From: Kosmotoga olearia TBF 19.5.1
GTDB taxonomy: Bacteria > Thermotogota > Thermotogae > Petrotogales > Kosmotogaceae
Direction of reading: 5' to 3'
Length of the DNA stretch: 64,000 nt
NCBI RefSeq assembly: GCF_000023325.1
Contig: NC_012785.1
Span: forward strand, 1,736,001-1,800,000
Part shown: in pieces, positions 1-9,332 of the stretch
Position numbering within the stretch: the first letter of the stretch is position 1
How the letters are laid out: each line of letters starts with the position of its first letter
Program-made: the position numbers and the translations under genes
Notes under the pieces: generated by a model
Told to the model about the DNA's origin: nothing
The model's input: only the letters and a program-made list of their open reading frames with translations
Database searches by the model: none

Positions 1-624
1 AGTGTTGCACCTAACATAGCGTATATCGCCTAAAGAGGTCTTCAGGGTAGTTTCCAAACATTTGATGCTTCCGGAATTGAGTTTTTTTATTGTTTTGACA
101 TTGGTTGTTAATTCATCAAAGACCATTCTGGAGAGCTCGTCTTCAGAATATCCAAGGATATTCTGGGCGACACGGTTAGAAAAAATAATCCTATGATCTC
201 TCTTTCTTATCACAAGGATACCACAGCCCATACTGTTAACGAGATTAAAATACTTTTCTTTCTCGAATTTCAGCCTCCTTTCAAGACCTTGTTTCTCAAG
301 CATGAAGAAAACAACACTGCTGAGATAATGTAAATAACCGGGACCTTTGATCAGGTATTCAAAAGTCTTTAAATTGTATTTTTTTACCTTTTCGATATCT
401 GAAAGCAAGAACAAATAAGGTACATTGCCTTCACGGCACTTTTGGAGGATTTCCGTGTTTAAAAAGTCAAACACGAGAAGGTCTGAATATTTCCATAGGT
501 CATCGTTAATCTCTTCGATATATCTAACATCAAAGCTATCCGGGAAGGCTTCCAGGAGCCTTTTTGCATCTTTCTGACTTTTGCCTACGAGTATAATTCG
601 GGAACCATATGTAACCTCTAACAA
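1..624 (-). CDS. PAS-domain sensor protein, C-terminus cut by window edge
   Basis: The gene is open through the left edge, so only its first 208 codons are present. The first 100 or so residues form an alpha/beta receiver-like fold (RIILVGK near the N-terminus, LLVFDFL near residue 50) without an obvious acidic pocket. From about residue 105 there is a PAS domain with the pattern FNLVNSMGCGILVI, then IIFSNRVAQNILGYSEDEL. Start: TTG at 624-622, preceded by AGGTGA; an in-frame TGA three codons upstream excludes a longer start. PAS proteins of this layout usually continue into a histidine kinase, GGDEF or HTH output domain, which lies outside the window, so the output cannot be named. It is probably cytoplasmic. 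Confidence 0.8.
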   Translation of the reverse strand, partial: MLEVTYGSRIILVGKSQKDAKRLLEAFPDSFDVRYIEEINDDLWKYSDLLVFDFLNTEILQKCREGNVPYLFLLSDIEKVKKYNLKTFEYLIKGPGYLHYLSSVVFFMLEKQGLERRLKFEKEKYFNLVNSMGCGILVIRKRDHRIIFSNRVAQNILGYSEDELSRMVFDELTTNVKTIKKLNSGSIKCLETTLKTSLGDIRYVRCNT

Positions 625-694
625 AAAGTATCACCTCTTCATTTCCTGAATAAGGAAAACACTCCTCCTTACATTACAGCCAGGTTCCCTTAAA

Positions 695-723
695 GTAATT
701 TAGAATCCTGCTGAACTTGTCAA
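695..723 (-). promoter_or_regulatory. Possible promoter for the PAS gene
   Basis: Read on the minus strand, a perfect -35 TTGACA (723-718) is followed by AT-rich TAAATT/AATTAC at a spacing of 15-17 bases, upstream of the TTG start. The -10 match is weak. Confidence 0.35.
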
Positions 724-724
724 T

Positions 725-1108
725 CTAATTTTAACACAAGACCACTCATATCTCGCATTTCACTGTTTTGGAGGATGTAAGTAAGGAGAATCAGAGCATT
801 TGTTGTTCTGTTTGTTCAAAAAAGTTTTTTTGGAAAAAGTTGTAAACAAACAAGAATCCGGGATAGGAGACAATTTTAGCCAGAATTAGTAGGTTACTTT
901 AGTATAATGAATGTATATCAAACGATTTGTCACAACATTTCTTACAAGGTAAAACATAGAGGCGAGAGAATGAGGCGGTTTATTTTCCTGGTAGTTTTGG
1001 TGATTCTTGCAGTTTTTGGAAGTTGGATTTAAAGAACCTGTTAGGTATAATACATGAATAAAACAAGTCTAATAAAACAAGTCTGATGCATAGCTTGAGG
1101 TGATGTTA
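725..1108. other. Intergenic region, one tiny ORF and a -10 box
   Basis: With the adjoining bases this makes a non-coding gap of nearly 500 bases. It is AT-rich. A plus-strand TATAAT at 903-908 could start transcription toward the esterase, though no good -35 is visible. A 20-codon hydrophobic ORF lies at 970-1032. No hairpins or repeats stand out. Confidence 0.4.
970..1032 (+). CDS. Possible 20-residue hydrophobic peptide
   Basis: An ATG at 970 opens a 20-codon frame reading MRRFIFLVVLVILAVFGSWI. It has two N-terminal arginines followed by a single hydrophobic stretch, which resembles a miniature membrane peptide or a signal-peptide remnant. GAGGCGAGAG just upstream is a mediocre ribosome binding site, and a TATAAT lies 62 bases upstream. 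It may be the relic of a decayed secreted-protein gene. Evidence for expression is only the position between promoter and esterase gene. Confidence 0.2.
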   Translation: MRRFIFLVVLVILAVFGSWI

Positions 1109-1861
1109 ATGTTTAATTTTTCGAGAACTCCGAAAGTAATGAAAGGTGCGGAAAGTATCCATCTGGAAGGCAATGATAACGCTGTTCTCTTGATTCATGG
1201 TTTTACAGGAAGCCCTTTTGAGCTCAAAGAACTTGCTCATTGTTTGAACGAAAGCGGTTACTCCGTGGATGTCCCAAGGCTGCCCGGTCATGGTACGGTT
1301 ATTGAAGATATGCTAACAACAAGGTATCAGGATTGGCTGAGAAAGGTAGTCGATGCGTACATTGATTTGAAATCGAAGTACAAAAAAGTTTTTGTGGGCG
1401 GGCTCTCCATGGGTGGAACGCTTACATTGGCGTTAGCTGAGATATTTGGTGATATCGATGGGATATTCCCTCTGGCTGCCCCTATAAAACTGAACAGAAT
1501 GGACTTAAAACTAACGTGGTTAATGAAGTATTTTGTCAAAACTCGGCCAAAAGACCCAAAGGGCAACGTTGAAACTGTTTCGTATGATGCCGATCCTATA
1601 CCTCAGGCGTGGGAAATGAACAAACTTATGGCAATGGTTAGAAAGAATTTGAGAAGGGTGACAGCCCCCTGTCTCGTGGTTTATTCTAAAAAAGATGGAA
1701 CCGTACCGTATAGCAATGCAGAGCTTGTATACCACGGTATTTCATCGGAGAAGAGGAAGCTTGTGTCCCTTGAAGAAAGTGGTCATATAATTACCATGGA
1801 TGTAGAAAAAGAAAAGGTTTCGTCGTCTGTGATGGAATTCATAAGAAAAATAGAAAAATAA
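1109..1861 (+). CDS. Alpha/beta hydrolase, carboxylesterase/monoacylglycerol lipase type
   Basis: A 250-residue cytoplasmic serine hydrolase. The visible parts are the oxyanion strand LLIHGFTGSP (about residues 27-36), the nucleophile elbow GLSMGG with Ser100, the acid in KKDGTVP (Asp196) and the His in ESGHII (His226). This gives a complete catalytic triad and the size of Geobacillus Est30-like carboxylesterases, which cleave short-chain esters or monoacylglycerols; the real substrate is unknown. GAGGTG sits seven bases before ATG 1109. A GTG at 1100 overlaps that ribosome binding site and was rejected. The gene is single and ends at a hairpin terminator shared with the converging tRNA gene. 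Confidence 0.85.
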   Translation: MFNFSRTPKVMKGAESIHLEGNDNAVLLIHGFTGSPFELKELAHCLNESGYSVDVPRLPGHGTVIEDMLTTRYQDWLRKVVDAYIDLKSKYKKVFVGGLSMGGTLTLALAEIFGDIDGIFPLAAPIKLNRMDLKLTWLMKYFVKTRPKDPKGNVETVSYDADPIPQAWEMNKLMAMVRKNLRRVTAPCLVVYSKKDGTVPYSNAELVYHGISSEKRKLVSLEESGHIITMDVEKEKVSSSVMEFIRKIEK

Positions 1862-1887
1862 CAAGCCCCCTGGTCGGGGGCTTGTTT
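1861..1887. terminator. Bidirectional rho-independent terminator
   Basis: A 10-bp perfect stem ACAAGCCCCC/GGGGGCTTGT with a five-base loop lies between the esterase (plus) and the tRNA (minus). The T tract is better on the minus-strand side. Confidence 0.7.
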
Positions 1888-1889
1888 GG

Positions 1890-1966
1890 TGGAGCAGGCG
1901 ATGAGACTCGAACTCACAACCTCCGCCTTACCAAGGCGGCGCTCCACCGATTGAAGCTACGCCTGC
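1890..1966 (-). tRNA. tRNA-Thr (anticodon GGT)
   Basis: On the minus strand the cloverleaf has acceptor stem GCAGGCG/CGCCTGC, an anticodon stem CCGCC/GGCGG with loop TTGGTAA (anticodon GGT), a T-loop GTTCGAGTC and an encoded CCA end. The total is 77 bases. It reads threonine ACC/ACU codons. Confidence 0.95.
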
Positions 1967-2022
1967 TCGTTCAGTGAGTATAATATCATAGACCTTAAAA
2001 TCTTTCAACCCGTCATCCTGGG

Positions 2023-3474
2023 TTATTGTTCTTTGGGTATCCATCTTACCTTTGGCTTTCTGGAAGCCGTAACTTCATCAAGGCGTTTTATAGGTGTGTT
2101 GTACGGGGCATTTTTAACGAATTCCGGATCTTTTTTTGCTTCTTCAAGGATCTTTTTTACCACCTCAACGAAATGGTCAAGATTATCTTTGTTTTCTGTT
2201 TCTGTTGGTTCTATCATTAAGGCTTCATGAACGATAAGAGGGAAGTATATAGTTGGTGGGTGTACACCGTAGTCCAGCATCCTTTTAGCGAGGTCGAGAG
2301 TCTTGATCCCATATTCCTTGACTAATTTTGTGCCATCGAGTACAAACTCGTGTTTGCACAAACCTGGATAAGCTGTTGGTATCAATTCAGAGAGCCTTGT
2401 CCTGAGATAGTTAGCATTTAGAACAGCTATCTCACTTGCATAGGTTAGACCATCTTTACCAAGCATAAGAATATAAGCCAATGCCTTAACAACCACGCCA
2501 AAATTTCCATAGAAACTCCTAATTCTTCCGATAGAATGTGAGAGATCGGTTTTCAGGATGTAACCCTCGTCTGTTAAATCCACTACAGGTATCGGGAGAA
2601 ACTCCTTCAAATGACCTTTAACGCCCACCGGCCCGCTTCCTGGACCTCCCATGCCGTGCGGTGTGGAGAATGTCTTATGCAGGTTGAGATGGACTATATC
2701 GAACCCCATGTCGCCGGGCCTGACCTTTCCCATAATAGCGTTCAGGTTAGCCCCGTCATAATAGAGGAGGGTGCCATTTTTATGGGCCATTTCAGCAATT
2801 TTTATAATGTCCTTTTCAAACAAACCCAGGGTGTTCGGGTTTGTAAGCATTATAGCTGCGACACTTTCATCCAGAGCAGCCTCGAGGTTATCGAGATCAA
2901 TTATTCCATTATCGTTGGACTTGATTTCTACTACCTGGAATCCGGCCATAGAAGCCGATGCAGGATTTGTACCGTGAGCCGAATCCGGGACGATGACCTT
3001 TGTTCTTTGATTCTCACCCTTTACCTCGAAATACTTTTTGACTATAAGCATTCCTGTCAATTCTCCGTGGGCGCCTGCAGCGGGTTGAAGAGTGAAGGCA
3101 TCCATACCAGTAATCTCTGAAAGGAGAGTTTGGAGCCTGTACATGACCTCTAGAGCGCCTTGAACTTTTTCAATGGGTTCGTAAGGATGAAGCAACGAAA
3201 AACCTTCGAGTGCGGCGATTTTTTCATTGAGTTTAGGGTTGTATTTCATGGTACATGAACCTAACGGATAGAATCCGTTATCCACTGAATAGTTCTTTCT
3301 GGTTAACTCAGTATAATGCCTAACAACATCTATTTCACTGCACTCAGGGAGTCCTGGTAATTCTTTCCTTAAAAGATGTTCAGGTATGTAGTCTGAAGGA
3401 CGAATTTCGTCTTTTTTCTCCTCGGGTAGTGTGTATCCTGTTCTTCCAGTGACTGATTTTTCGAATATAGTCAT
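2023..3474 (-). CDS. gcvPB: Glycine dehydrogenase (decarboxylating) subunit 2
   Basis: PLP-carrying half of the split P-protein of the glycine cleavage system, which decarboxylates glycine and passes the aminomethyl group to lipoylated GcvH. The PLP lysine lies in [19 protein letters not shown], with upstream conserved GSCTMKYNP and [10 protein letters not shown]. Start: ATG 3474 overlaps the gcvPA stop in an ATGA junction, with GGAGGAGAT just upstream; a longer in-frame N-terminus to 3573 lies inside gcvPA and was rejected. The resulting 483 residues match GcvPB. It is the last gene of the operon. Split gcvPA/gcvPB is normal for Thermotogota and Firmicutes. Confidence 0.96.
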   Translation of the reverse strand: MTIFEKSVTGRTGYTLPEEKKDEIRPSDYIPEHLLRKELPGLPECSEIDVVRHYTELTRKNYSVDNGFYPLGSCTMKYNPKLNEKIAALEGFSLLHPYEPIEKVQGALEVMYRLQTLLSEITGMDAFTLQPAAGAHGELTGMLIVKKYFEVKGENQRTKVIVPDSAHGTNPASASMAGFQVVEIKSNDNGIIDLDNLEAALDESVAAIMLTNPNTLGLFEKDIIKIAEMAHKNGTLLYYDGANLNAIMGKVRPGDMGFDIVHLNLHKTFSTPHGMGGPGSGPVGVKGHLKEFLPIPVVDLTDEGYILKTDLSHSIGRIRSFYGNFGVVVKALAYILMLGKDGLTYASEIAVLNANYLRTRLSELIPTAYPGLCKHEFVLDGTKLVKEYGIKTLDLAKRMLDYGVHPPTIYFPLIVHEALMIEPTETENKDNLDHFVEVVKKILEEAKKDPEFVKNAPYNTPIKRLDEVTASRKPKVRWIPKEQ

Positions 3475-4820
3475 AATATCTCCTCCAGACGTCCAAGAAG
3501 AAACTCGATATCTGCATTTCTTACAGCTTCCGTGGTGCAGAAAAGCGCACAACTTTTCATCTCTGGATACCATTTCTCTAGATTCAAAGGTCCGAGAATT
3601 TTATGTTTCATGAGTTCCGAATTAATAAATTCCACATCTTTGTTAAAACTTATAACGAATTCATGGAAGAATGGCCCACTGAATACCTCCGTAACTCCTT
3701 CGAGCTTCAGTAATCTTTCTTTCAACGAATGCGCTTTGGCGAAGGATTGTTCAGCTACCTCACGAAGCCCTTCTTTTCCCATAACACTCATATATATGGC
3801 AGCAGTAACAGCATTGTGGGCATGATTGGAACAAATATTAGATGTTGCTTTACTTCTCCTGATATGTTGTTCCCTCGTTTGAAGCACCATAACGTACCCT
3901 GTTCTTCCTTCAGTATCTTTTGTCTCTCCAATGATTCTTCCTGGCATCTTTCGGATGTATTTTTCCAAAGTAGCAAAGAAACCAAAACCAGGGCCACCGA
4001 AGTTTGGAGGGTTTCCCAGTGGCTGACCTTCACCGACAACGATATCGGCACCAAGCTTTCCAGGGGCCTCAAGAAGTGATAGTGCAATCGGATTAGCTAC
4101 AACTATGAACATAACTTTTTCCGGAAGCAACTCACGAATAATTTTTAGATCCTCAATTACTCCGAAAAAATTCGGATAACCAACAATTACTCCGGAAACA
4201 TCATCTGTGAGTTTTGATTTGAGTGTTTCAAGGTCGATATTCCCGCTGTTTTTATCAAAGTTGACTTCTTCAACCTTTATGTTTTGTCCAGAACAATAGG
4301 TTCTGATGACTTCCCTATATTCAGGATGCACATTTTTTGCAACAATAATTTTATCTTTCCTATTTGTCCTTACGGCCATAAGAGCCGCTTCAGCGACAGC
4401 TGTTGCCCCATCATACATAGAAGAATTGGCGACTTCCATTCCTGTAAGCTCAACGATCATCGTCTGGAACTCGTAAAGAGCTTGCAAGGTCCCCTGGGAA
4501 ACCTCAGCCTGATAAGGCGTGTAAGCAGTGAGAAATTCGCTTCGAGATGCGAGAGCTTGAACTACAAATGGAATGTAATGATGATATATACCACCACCAC
4601 GAAACACTGCCAGTTGTTCGAGATTTGTATTTCTTTCGGCAAGAGATTTCATTTCACGATAAACACTGAATTCATCCGAACCTTTTGGTAGAGCGAGTTC
4701 AAAATCAAAAACCTTCGGAACATCTGAAAAAAGCTCCTCAATACTGGGAACTCCTATCGTTTCTAACATCGATTTTATTTCTTCCGGGGTGTGAGGAATG
4801 TAAGAATGACGTTCTTTCAT
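3471..4820 (-). CDS. gcvPA: Glycine dehydrogenase (decarboxylating) subunit 1
   Basis: The non-PLP half of the split P-protein; it forms a heterotetramer with GcvPB. Conserved stretches include [13 protein letters not shown] at the N-terminus, [30 protein letters not shown] and SNICSNHA. Start: ATG 4820 with AGGAGGA just upstream, one base after the gcvH stop; the longer frame to 4883 runs into gcvH and was rejected. Length is 449 residues, usual for the family. It is translationally coupled at both ends, to gcvH (1-base gap) and gcvPB (4-base overlap), which favours equal production of both halves. Confidence 0.96.
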   Translation of the reverse strand: MKERHSYIPHTPEEIKSMLETIGVPSIEELFSDVPKVFDFELALPKGSDEFSVYREMKSLAERNTNLEQLAVFRGGGIYHHYIPFVVQALASRSEFLTAYTPYQAEVSQGTLQALYEFQTMIVELTGMEVANSSMYDGATAVAEAALMAVRTNRKDKIIVAKNVHPEYREVIRTYCSGQNIKVEEVNFDKNSGNIDLETLKSKLTDDVSGVIVGYPNFFGVIEDLKIIRELLPEKVMFIVVANPIALSLLEAPGKLGADIVVGEGQPLGNPPNFGGPGFGFFATLEKYIRKMPGRIIGETKDTEGRTGYVMVLQTREQHIRRSKATSNICSNHAHNAVTAAIYMSVMGKEGLREVAEQSFAKAHSLKERLLKLEGVTEVFSGPFFHEFVISFNKDVEFINSELMKHKILGPLNLEKWYPEMKSCALFCTTEAVRNADIEFLLGRLEEIL

Positions 4821-4821
4821 G

Positions 4822-5193
4822 TCATTCCTCCTCTTTACAAAAAGCCTTGTACTCCTCTTCGTCCATGAGCTCGTTGAGTTCATCAGAATTTGAAAGCTTT
4901 ATCTTAAAAAGCCAGCCTTCTCCTTCTGCATCCTGATTTATGAGTTCTGGTGTCGTGTCAAGTTCTTCATTGATTTCAACAATTTCACCGGATACAGGAG
5001 CGTAAATATCACTTGCAGCCTTAACAGATTCAACCGTACAAACAACCTCTTCTTTACTCACAGTTTTTCCAATTTCCGGAAGTTCAACATAAACAATATC
5101 TCCGAGATGTTCCTGGGCGTAATTCGTTATGCCTACTGTTCCAATTTCACCTTCGATGGAAATCCATTCATGAGACTTTGCAAACTTTTTCAT
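4822..5193 (-). CDS. gcvH: Glycine cleavage system H protein
   Basis: Lipoyl carrier protein that shuttles the aminomethyl intermediate from P to T protein and is re-oxidised by dihydrolipoamide dehydrogenase. The lipoylated lysine is Lys58 in VESVKAASD, preceded by the typical HEWISIEGEIGTVGITNYAQ. A strong AAAGGAGG precedes ATG 5193. The C-terminus is acidic (EEEYKAFCKEEE). Length of 123 residues is typical. No gene for the L-protein (lpd) lies in this operon, so it must be elsewhere. Confidence 0.97.
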   Translation of the reverse strand: MKKFAKSHEWISIEGEIGTVGITNYAQEHLGDIVYVELPEIGKTVSKEEVVCTVESVKAASDIYAPVSGEIVEINEELDTTPELINQDAEGEGWLFKIKLSNSDELNELMDEEEYKAFCKEEE

Positions 5194-5212
5194 GACAGAT
5201 AACCTCCTTTTA

Positions 5213-6319
5213 TTAACCTTTTGATTTTACTGAACCTCTATAAAATGGTGTTTTGGTTACAACCGCTTTTACCATCTTGCTCCTTATCTTAATCTCAACT
5301 TCTGTTCCTCTTTTCCAGTATCCTTTCTTGAGATAGGCCAGGGCCACTGGCTTTTTCAATGTCGGCGAAAGCATTCCACTGCTTACCCAACCAATTTTTT
5401 CTCCATCAGCGTACACCTCGTAACCGTGCCTCGGGATACCTTTTTCAACGAGCTCTATTCCGCGAAGCTTGTATTCCAAGCCGTTTTCCAACTGCTTCAG
5501 AAGTTTGTCCTTTCCGATGAAATCTTTGTCCAACTTCACTGTCCATTTAAGGCCTGCCTCTAGAGGAGTTATCTCGTCGTTGAGCTCATTACCGTACAAC
5601 ATATAACAGGCTTCAAATCTCAATGTATCTCTTGCTCCAAGCCCGATGGGTTTAACGCCATAGGGGGCACCTATCTCAAGGATCTTTCGCCAGAGGGGAA
5701 CAGCCCCTTCAGGAGATGTGTAGAGCTCAAACCCATCCTCTCCGGTATAGCCTGTTCTGGAGATGATACAATCGATTCCAACAACCTTTCCTTCTGTGAA
5801 ATGATAGAAAGGAATTTCGCTGAGTTTTACCTGTGCTATTTCCTGCAAAAATTCTTCCGCCCGGGGGCCTTGGAAGGCCAGCTGAGCTGTTTCAGAAGAG
5901 ATGTTTTTGACTTCGACATTGAATCTGGCAGAGTGTTTTTTTACCCACTCAAAATCTTTGTCTGTATTTGCCGCATTAACCACGAAAAGGATCTTGTCCT
6001 CAGAGAACCTGTACACAAGGAGGTCGTCTACAACGCCGCCGTTTTCGTTACACATGGGTGTGTAACAAATCTCGCCATTTTTTAAACCGGAAACGGAATT
6101 CGTTACAAGATAATCTGCAAAAATAAGTGCGTTTGGTCCGGTGATCTCAATCTCCCCCATGTGAGAAACATCGAACAGCCCGGCTATGTTCCTCACCGTG
6201 TTATGCTCATCAAGTATAGAGGTATATTGCACAGGCATTTCCCAGCCCGCAAAATCCACCATTTGCGCGTCCAGTCGCAGATGTTCTTGATAAAGAGGAG
6301 TTCTTTTAAGTTTTTCCAT
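5213..6319 (-). CDS. gcvT: Aminomethyltransferase (glycine cleavage T protein)
   Basis: Transfers the methylene group from aminomethyl-lipoyl-GcvH to tetrahydrofolate, giving 5,10-methylene-THF and ammonia. The start MEKLKRTPLYQEHLRLDAQMVDFAGWEMP, cut here to its key parts TPLYQEH and FAGWEMP, is diagnostic, as are FDVSHMGEI and SRTGYTGEDGFELY. Length of 368 residues is normal. Start: ATG 6319 with AAAGGAGC upstream. It lies 19 bases ahead of gcvH and three bases after the DUF2007 gene, in one operon. The system supplies one-carbon units or degrades glycine. Confidence 0.96.
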   Translation of the reverse strand: MEKLKRTPLYQEHLRLDAQMVDFAGWEMPVQYTSILDEHNTVRNIAGLFDVSHMGEIEITGPNALIFADYLVTNSVSGLKNGEICYTPMCNENGGVVDDLLVYRFSEDKILFVVNAANTDKDFEWVKKHSARFNVEVKNISSETAQLAFQGPRAEEFLQEIAQVKLSEIPFYHFTEGKVVGIDCIISRTGYTGEDGFELYTSPEGAVPLWRKILEIGAPYGVKPIGLGARDTLRFEACYMLYGNELNDEITPLEAGLKWTVKLDKDFIGKDKLLKQLENGLEYKLRGIELVEKGIPRHGYEVYADGEKIGWVSSGMLSPTLKKPVALAYLKKGYWKRGTEVEIKIRSKMVKAVVTKTPFYRGSVKSKG

Positions 6320-6322
6320 CGG

Positions 6323-6541
6323 TTATTGCTCCTTTCCTCTATATTCTTTGAGAATATTCTTTGCTTTTTCCAACATTTCATCGGGTACAAGTACATCCGT
6401 GATTGAACCTTCCCCAAAGTAGATTGTATCAGTGTATGCAATGTCCGAAGGTTGCAATCTCACCTCAATTCCTTCATTTTCAAGAATGCCTTTGATCAGC
6501 TTTGCTTCATAGAGCTGAATAGCTTCTTTAAGCTTTTTCAT
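6323..6541 (-). CDS. Small DUF2007-like putative signal-transducing protein
   Basis: A 72-residue protein heading the glycine cleavage operon. The pattern of an N-terminal helix (KLKEAIQLYEAKLIKGILENEGI) followed by IEVRLQPSDI, then VLVPDEMLEKAKNILKEY, matches the DUF2007 ferredoxin-like fold of small bacterial proteins (ExxxLxxxGIxxxxxN...V.v.ed...A..il). The function of the family is not known. Start: ATG 6541 follows GAGGTGA by six bases; a GTG at 6550 overlaps that site. The gene is three bases from gcvT, so it is co-transcribed and may be accessory to it. No membrane segment is visible. Confidence 0.7.
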   Translation of the reverse strand: MKKLKEAIQLYEAKLIKGILENEGIEVRLQPSDIAYTDTIYFGEGSITDVLVPDEMLEKAKNILKEYRGKEQ

Positions 6542-6564
6542 GGCTTTCACCTCACTTCCGATTA

Positions 6565-6570
6565 ATTATA
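6565..6570 (-). promoter_or_regulatory. -10 box of the glycine cleavage operon
   Basis: On the minus strand TGC-TATAAT, an extended -10, lies 24 bases upstream of the DUF2007 ATG. No good -35 is visible. No glycine riboswitch fits in the short 5' leader. Confidence 0.5.
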
Positions 6571-6639
6571 GCACCGACCGATAAACTTAGTTAATCAACA
6601 TAAAGCCTTAGCTTAAATGAGATAAGGCGATTAATGTGC

Positions 6640-6645
6640 TATAAT
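6640..6645 (+). promoter_or_regulatory. -10 box of pfkA-pyk
   Basis: Extended -10 TGC-TATAAT lies 48 bases before the pfkA ATG, diverging from the glycine cleavage promoter, which has the same TGCTATAAT core. The -35 is poor. Confidence 0.5.
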
Positions 6646-6692
6646 CACGCCAGATTTTAGTATGCGAATACTATCGCAAGGAGGTATCAATA

Positions 6693-7655
6693 ATGATAAA
6701 GAAAATTGCTGTAATGACAAGTGGTGGGGATGCCCCGGGAATGAACGCTGCGATAAGGGCGGCTGTGAGAACTGCCGTCACTGAAAACATAGAGATTGTG
6801 GGAATTAAAAGAGGGTACTCCGGGCTTTTAGACGAGGATTTCATAGAGATGAGCTACGCATCTGTTGGCGGGATTATGGAAAAGGGAGGTACAATTCTCA
6901 GGAGTTCCAGGTGCGAAGAGTTTCAAACCACTGAAGGCAGGAAGAGAGCGGCAGAAATATTGAAAAAATACGGTATAGAAGCATTGGTAGTAATAGGAGG
7001 AGAAGGGAGTCTCACCGGGGCCATGCTTCTTTCGGAAGAAAATGACATTCCCGTAATCGGCATCCCAGGGACGATAGACAACGATATAGCGCACACGGAT
7101 ATGTGTATCGGAGTAGATACCTGTTTGAATACCGTTATTGGCAACATTCAAAAACTCAAAGATACCGCTTCATCTCATGAAAGGGCCTTTATAGTAGAGG
7201 TTATGGGCAGGCATTCGGGTTATATCGCTCTTGCTTCCGGATTAGCAACGGGCGCGGAAGCAATACTGATCCCGGAAATCCCGGTAGATTATGATGCCAT
7301 AGCGGAAAAACTCTGGAACGAAAGGAAACGCGGGAAAATAAATTGCATTGTCGTGGTTGCTGAAGGTGTGGCAAGTGCCTATACGGTCGCAAGGCATATG
7401 GAACATCGAATAGGCTATGAGACGAGAATAACCATTCTTGGACACGTCCAGCGTGGTGGCTCTCCGACTGCTTTTGACCGCATCCTTGCTTCAAGAATGG
7501 GTTACGAAGCGATAAAGGCGCTTCAGGAAGAAGACTTCGGCACAATGATTGCCCTCCAATCAGGAAAGATGGTAAGAATACCTTTGAAAAAGGTTCTTTC
7601 CGAGAAGAAAAAAATCGATGAAAAACTAATAGAAATGTCAAAAATCCTTTCGTAG
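6693..7655 (+). CDS. pfkA: 6-phosphofructokinase
   Basis: Phosphorylates fructose 6-phosphate to fructose 1,6-bisphosphate, the committed step of glycolysis. The P-loop-like [12 protein letters not shown] (residues 11-22), the catalytic GTIDNDI with its Asp, [12 protein letters not shown] and [15 protein letters not shown] are all present. Length of 320 residues is that of bacterial group A enzymes. The Gly in GGDAPG and the GEGS (not GDGS/GDDT) motif at about residue 105 suit an ATP-type rather than a PPi-type enzyme, but this is inference. AAGGAGGT precedes ATG 6693. It is followed by pyk after 19 bases, a common glycolytic pairing. Confidence 0.96.
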   Translation: MIKKIAVMTSGGDAPGMNAAIRAAVRTAVTENIEIVGIKRGYSGLLDEDFIEMSYASVGGIMEKGGTILRSSRCEEFQTTEGRKRAAEILKKYGIEALVVIGGEGSLTGAMLLSEENDIPVIGIPGTIDNDIAHTDMCIGVDTCLNTVIGNIQKLKDTASSHERAFIVEVMGRHSGYIALASGLATGAEAILIPEIPVDYDAIAEKLWNERKRGKINCIVVVAEGVASAYTVARHMEHRIGYETRITILGHVQRGGSPTAFDRILASRMGYEAIKALQEEDFGTMIALQSGKMVRIPLKKVLSEKKKIDEKLIEMSKILS

Positions 7656-7674
7656 GATCGTAGGAGGAGACACC

Positions 7675-9093
7675 ATGAGGAAGACGAAAATAGTTTGTAC
7701 TGTTGGGCCGGCAACAGAAAATCCCGATATGTTAAAAAAACTCATAGAAGCTGGCATGAATGTGGTGAGATTAAACACTTCGCATGATGATTTAGAACAT
7801 CATCGTCGGAGAATTAGAACAGTTAAGAAAATTCGTGAAGAACTTGCTGTGCCTATCACTATATTACTTGACCTTGCCGGCCCAAAGATAAGGACGGGAG
7901 ACTTTTCTTCAGATACGGTTGTTCTTAAGAAAGGAGACCTATTCACTCTCACGACAGAGGATATTGTTGGTGATGATAAGCGAGTGAGTGTAAGTTACAA
8001 AAAACTACCATCTGAAGTTAATTCTGGAGACTTCATCCTCGTAAACGACGGAAAAATAAAGTTGAAGGTTGTAGAAACGAACGAGACAGAGATAAAAACC
8101 ACCGTCGTTAACGGTGGGGAAATAACGCACCGTAGAGGAATAAACGTTCCTGGAATCGATCTTGGAATAGAAGCTCTTACTTTAAAGGATAAGGAATTTA
8201 TAAAGTTGGGCATCGAAGAAGGCGTAGACTACTTTGCACTGTCTTTTGTCAGGAAACCCGAGGATGTTATCGAAGCTAAGAAGATCATTTCAAGCTTTGG
8301 TGGCAGCATTCCGATAATTTCGAAAATAGAAACAGTGCAGGCTCTAAAAAGAATAGAGTCTATCGCTGAGGTCTCAGATGGTCTTATGGTAGCTCGGGGT
8401 GATCTTGGTGTCGAAATTCCTGTGGAAGAAGTTCCAATAGCTCAAAAAAAGATAATACGCGCAGGAAATAAAAATAGAATCCCGGTAATAACAGCTACTC
8501 AAATGCTTGAATCAATGATAGAAAACCCTGTTCCTACAAGAGCAGAGACCACGGACATCTCCAATGCAATAATCGATGGAACCGATGCGGTGATGCTCTC
8601 AGCCGAAACCTCTGTTGGCAAATATCCTATCGAAGCAGTGAGTGTAATGCATAAAACCGCATTGTCCACAGAAAAGTATATTCGTGCCCACCCCTATCTT
8701 CTCCAATGGACTCGCGAAGATGTTGTCACCGACGACCATACGGACGCTATATGCCGCGCGGCGTGGGATATAAGCGAAACATTAAAAATAAAGCTTATCG
8801 TTTCGTCTACCTATACAGGGCACACGGCAATAAACGTTTCCGGTTTCAGACCACGTTCGCACATTCTGGCAGTTACCCCAAACAAGAATACGTACCACCG
8901 CCTTGGAATGGTCTGGGGTGTAACACCCATGCTATTAGAGCTCGGTTCAACGATAGACGAAATGGTGAAGATTGCCAGTGAAAAGGCCAGAAAGCTCGAC
9001 CTTCTTGATCCGGGAGATAATTTCATAATCACTGCTGGTGTTCCACTTGGCAAGGCTAACACTACCAATATGTTGAAACTCGAAAGAGCTTAA
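7675..9093 (+). CDS. pyk: Pyruvate kinase
   Basis: Converts PEP and ADP to pyruvate and ATP. Visible motifs: KIVCTVGPATENPDML, LDLAGPKIRTGDF, SKIETVQAL with the catalytic Lys, MVARGDLGVEIP and TATQMLESM. The 472-residue length corresponds to the basic A/B/C-domain enzyme without the extra PEP-utiliser domain of some Firmicutes. TAGGAGGA precedes ATG 7675. It is transcribed with pfkA, so both irreversible glycolytic kinases are made together. No clear hairpin terminator is seen between it and groES. Confidence 0.97.
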   Translation: MRKTKIVCTVGPATENPDMLKKLIEAGMNVVRLNTSHDDLEHHRRRIRTVKKIREELAVPITILLDLAGPKIRTGDFSSDTVVLKKGDLFTLTTEDIVGDDKRVSVSYKKLPSEVNSGDFILVNDGKIKLKVVETNETEIKTTVVNGGEITHRRGINVPGIDLGIEALTLKDKEFIKLGIEEGVDYFALSFVRKPEDVIEAKKIISSFGGSIPIISKIETVQALKRIESIAEVSDGLMVARGDLGVEIPVEEVPIAQKKIIRAGNKNRIPVITATQMLESMIENPVPTRAETTDISNAIIDGTDAVMLSAETSVGKYPIEAVSVMHKTALSTEKYIRAHPYLLQWTREDVVTDDHTDAICRAAWDISETLKIKLIVSSTYTGHTAINVSGFRPRSHILAVTPNKNTYHRLGMVWGVTPMLLELGSTIDEMVKIASEKARKLDLLDPGDNFIITAGVPLGKANTTNMLKLERA

Positions 9094-9228
9094 ATTGACA
9101 ATTAACCCATAGAAATGAAACTAAGAGGATTGCTTGCATTTTTAATAGAAATACGTAGTTTTACTAGTATAATCGGCTTTATTTCCGCATATTACAGAAT
9201 ATTCGCGTGTTATTCGTTATTTTTGTTC

Positions 9229-9257
9229 TTGAAGAATAACTATGTCTGGTTTATCAT
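9229..9257 (+). promoter_or_regulatory. Sigma-A type promoter of groES-groEL
   Basis: TTGAAG (9229-9234), a 17-base spacer and TATCAT (9252-9257) place the transcription start at the beginning of the CIRCE element. A second TATAAT at 9168-9173 could serve as an additional promoter. Confidence 0.55.
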
Positions 9258-9261
9258 TAAA

Positions 9262-9288
9262 TTAGCAGACTCATATAAAGAGTGCTAA
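9262..9288 (+). promoter_or_regulatory. CIRCE operator (HrcA binding site)
   Basis: TTAGCAGAC-N9-GAGTGCTAA. The right half matches the CIRCE consensus exactly; the left half differs from TTAGCACTC at two of nine positions. It lies right at the predicted start site of groES-groEL, where the HrcA repressor is known to bind in many bacteria. HrcA itself is not in this window. Confidence 0.85.
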
Positions 9289-9332
9289 TTTATAAAAATC
9301 AGAATTTATAAAAGTCGAAAGGAGGTAACAGT

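Noticed and set aside
2611-3120. 169-codon plus-strand frame opposite gcvPB
   Set aside because: Shadow of gcvPB; no coding signature or start signal.
6542-6692. Glycine riboswitch in front of the glycine cleavage operon
   Set aside because: The leader between the -10 box and the first gene is about 20 bases, too short for an aptamer.
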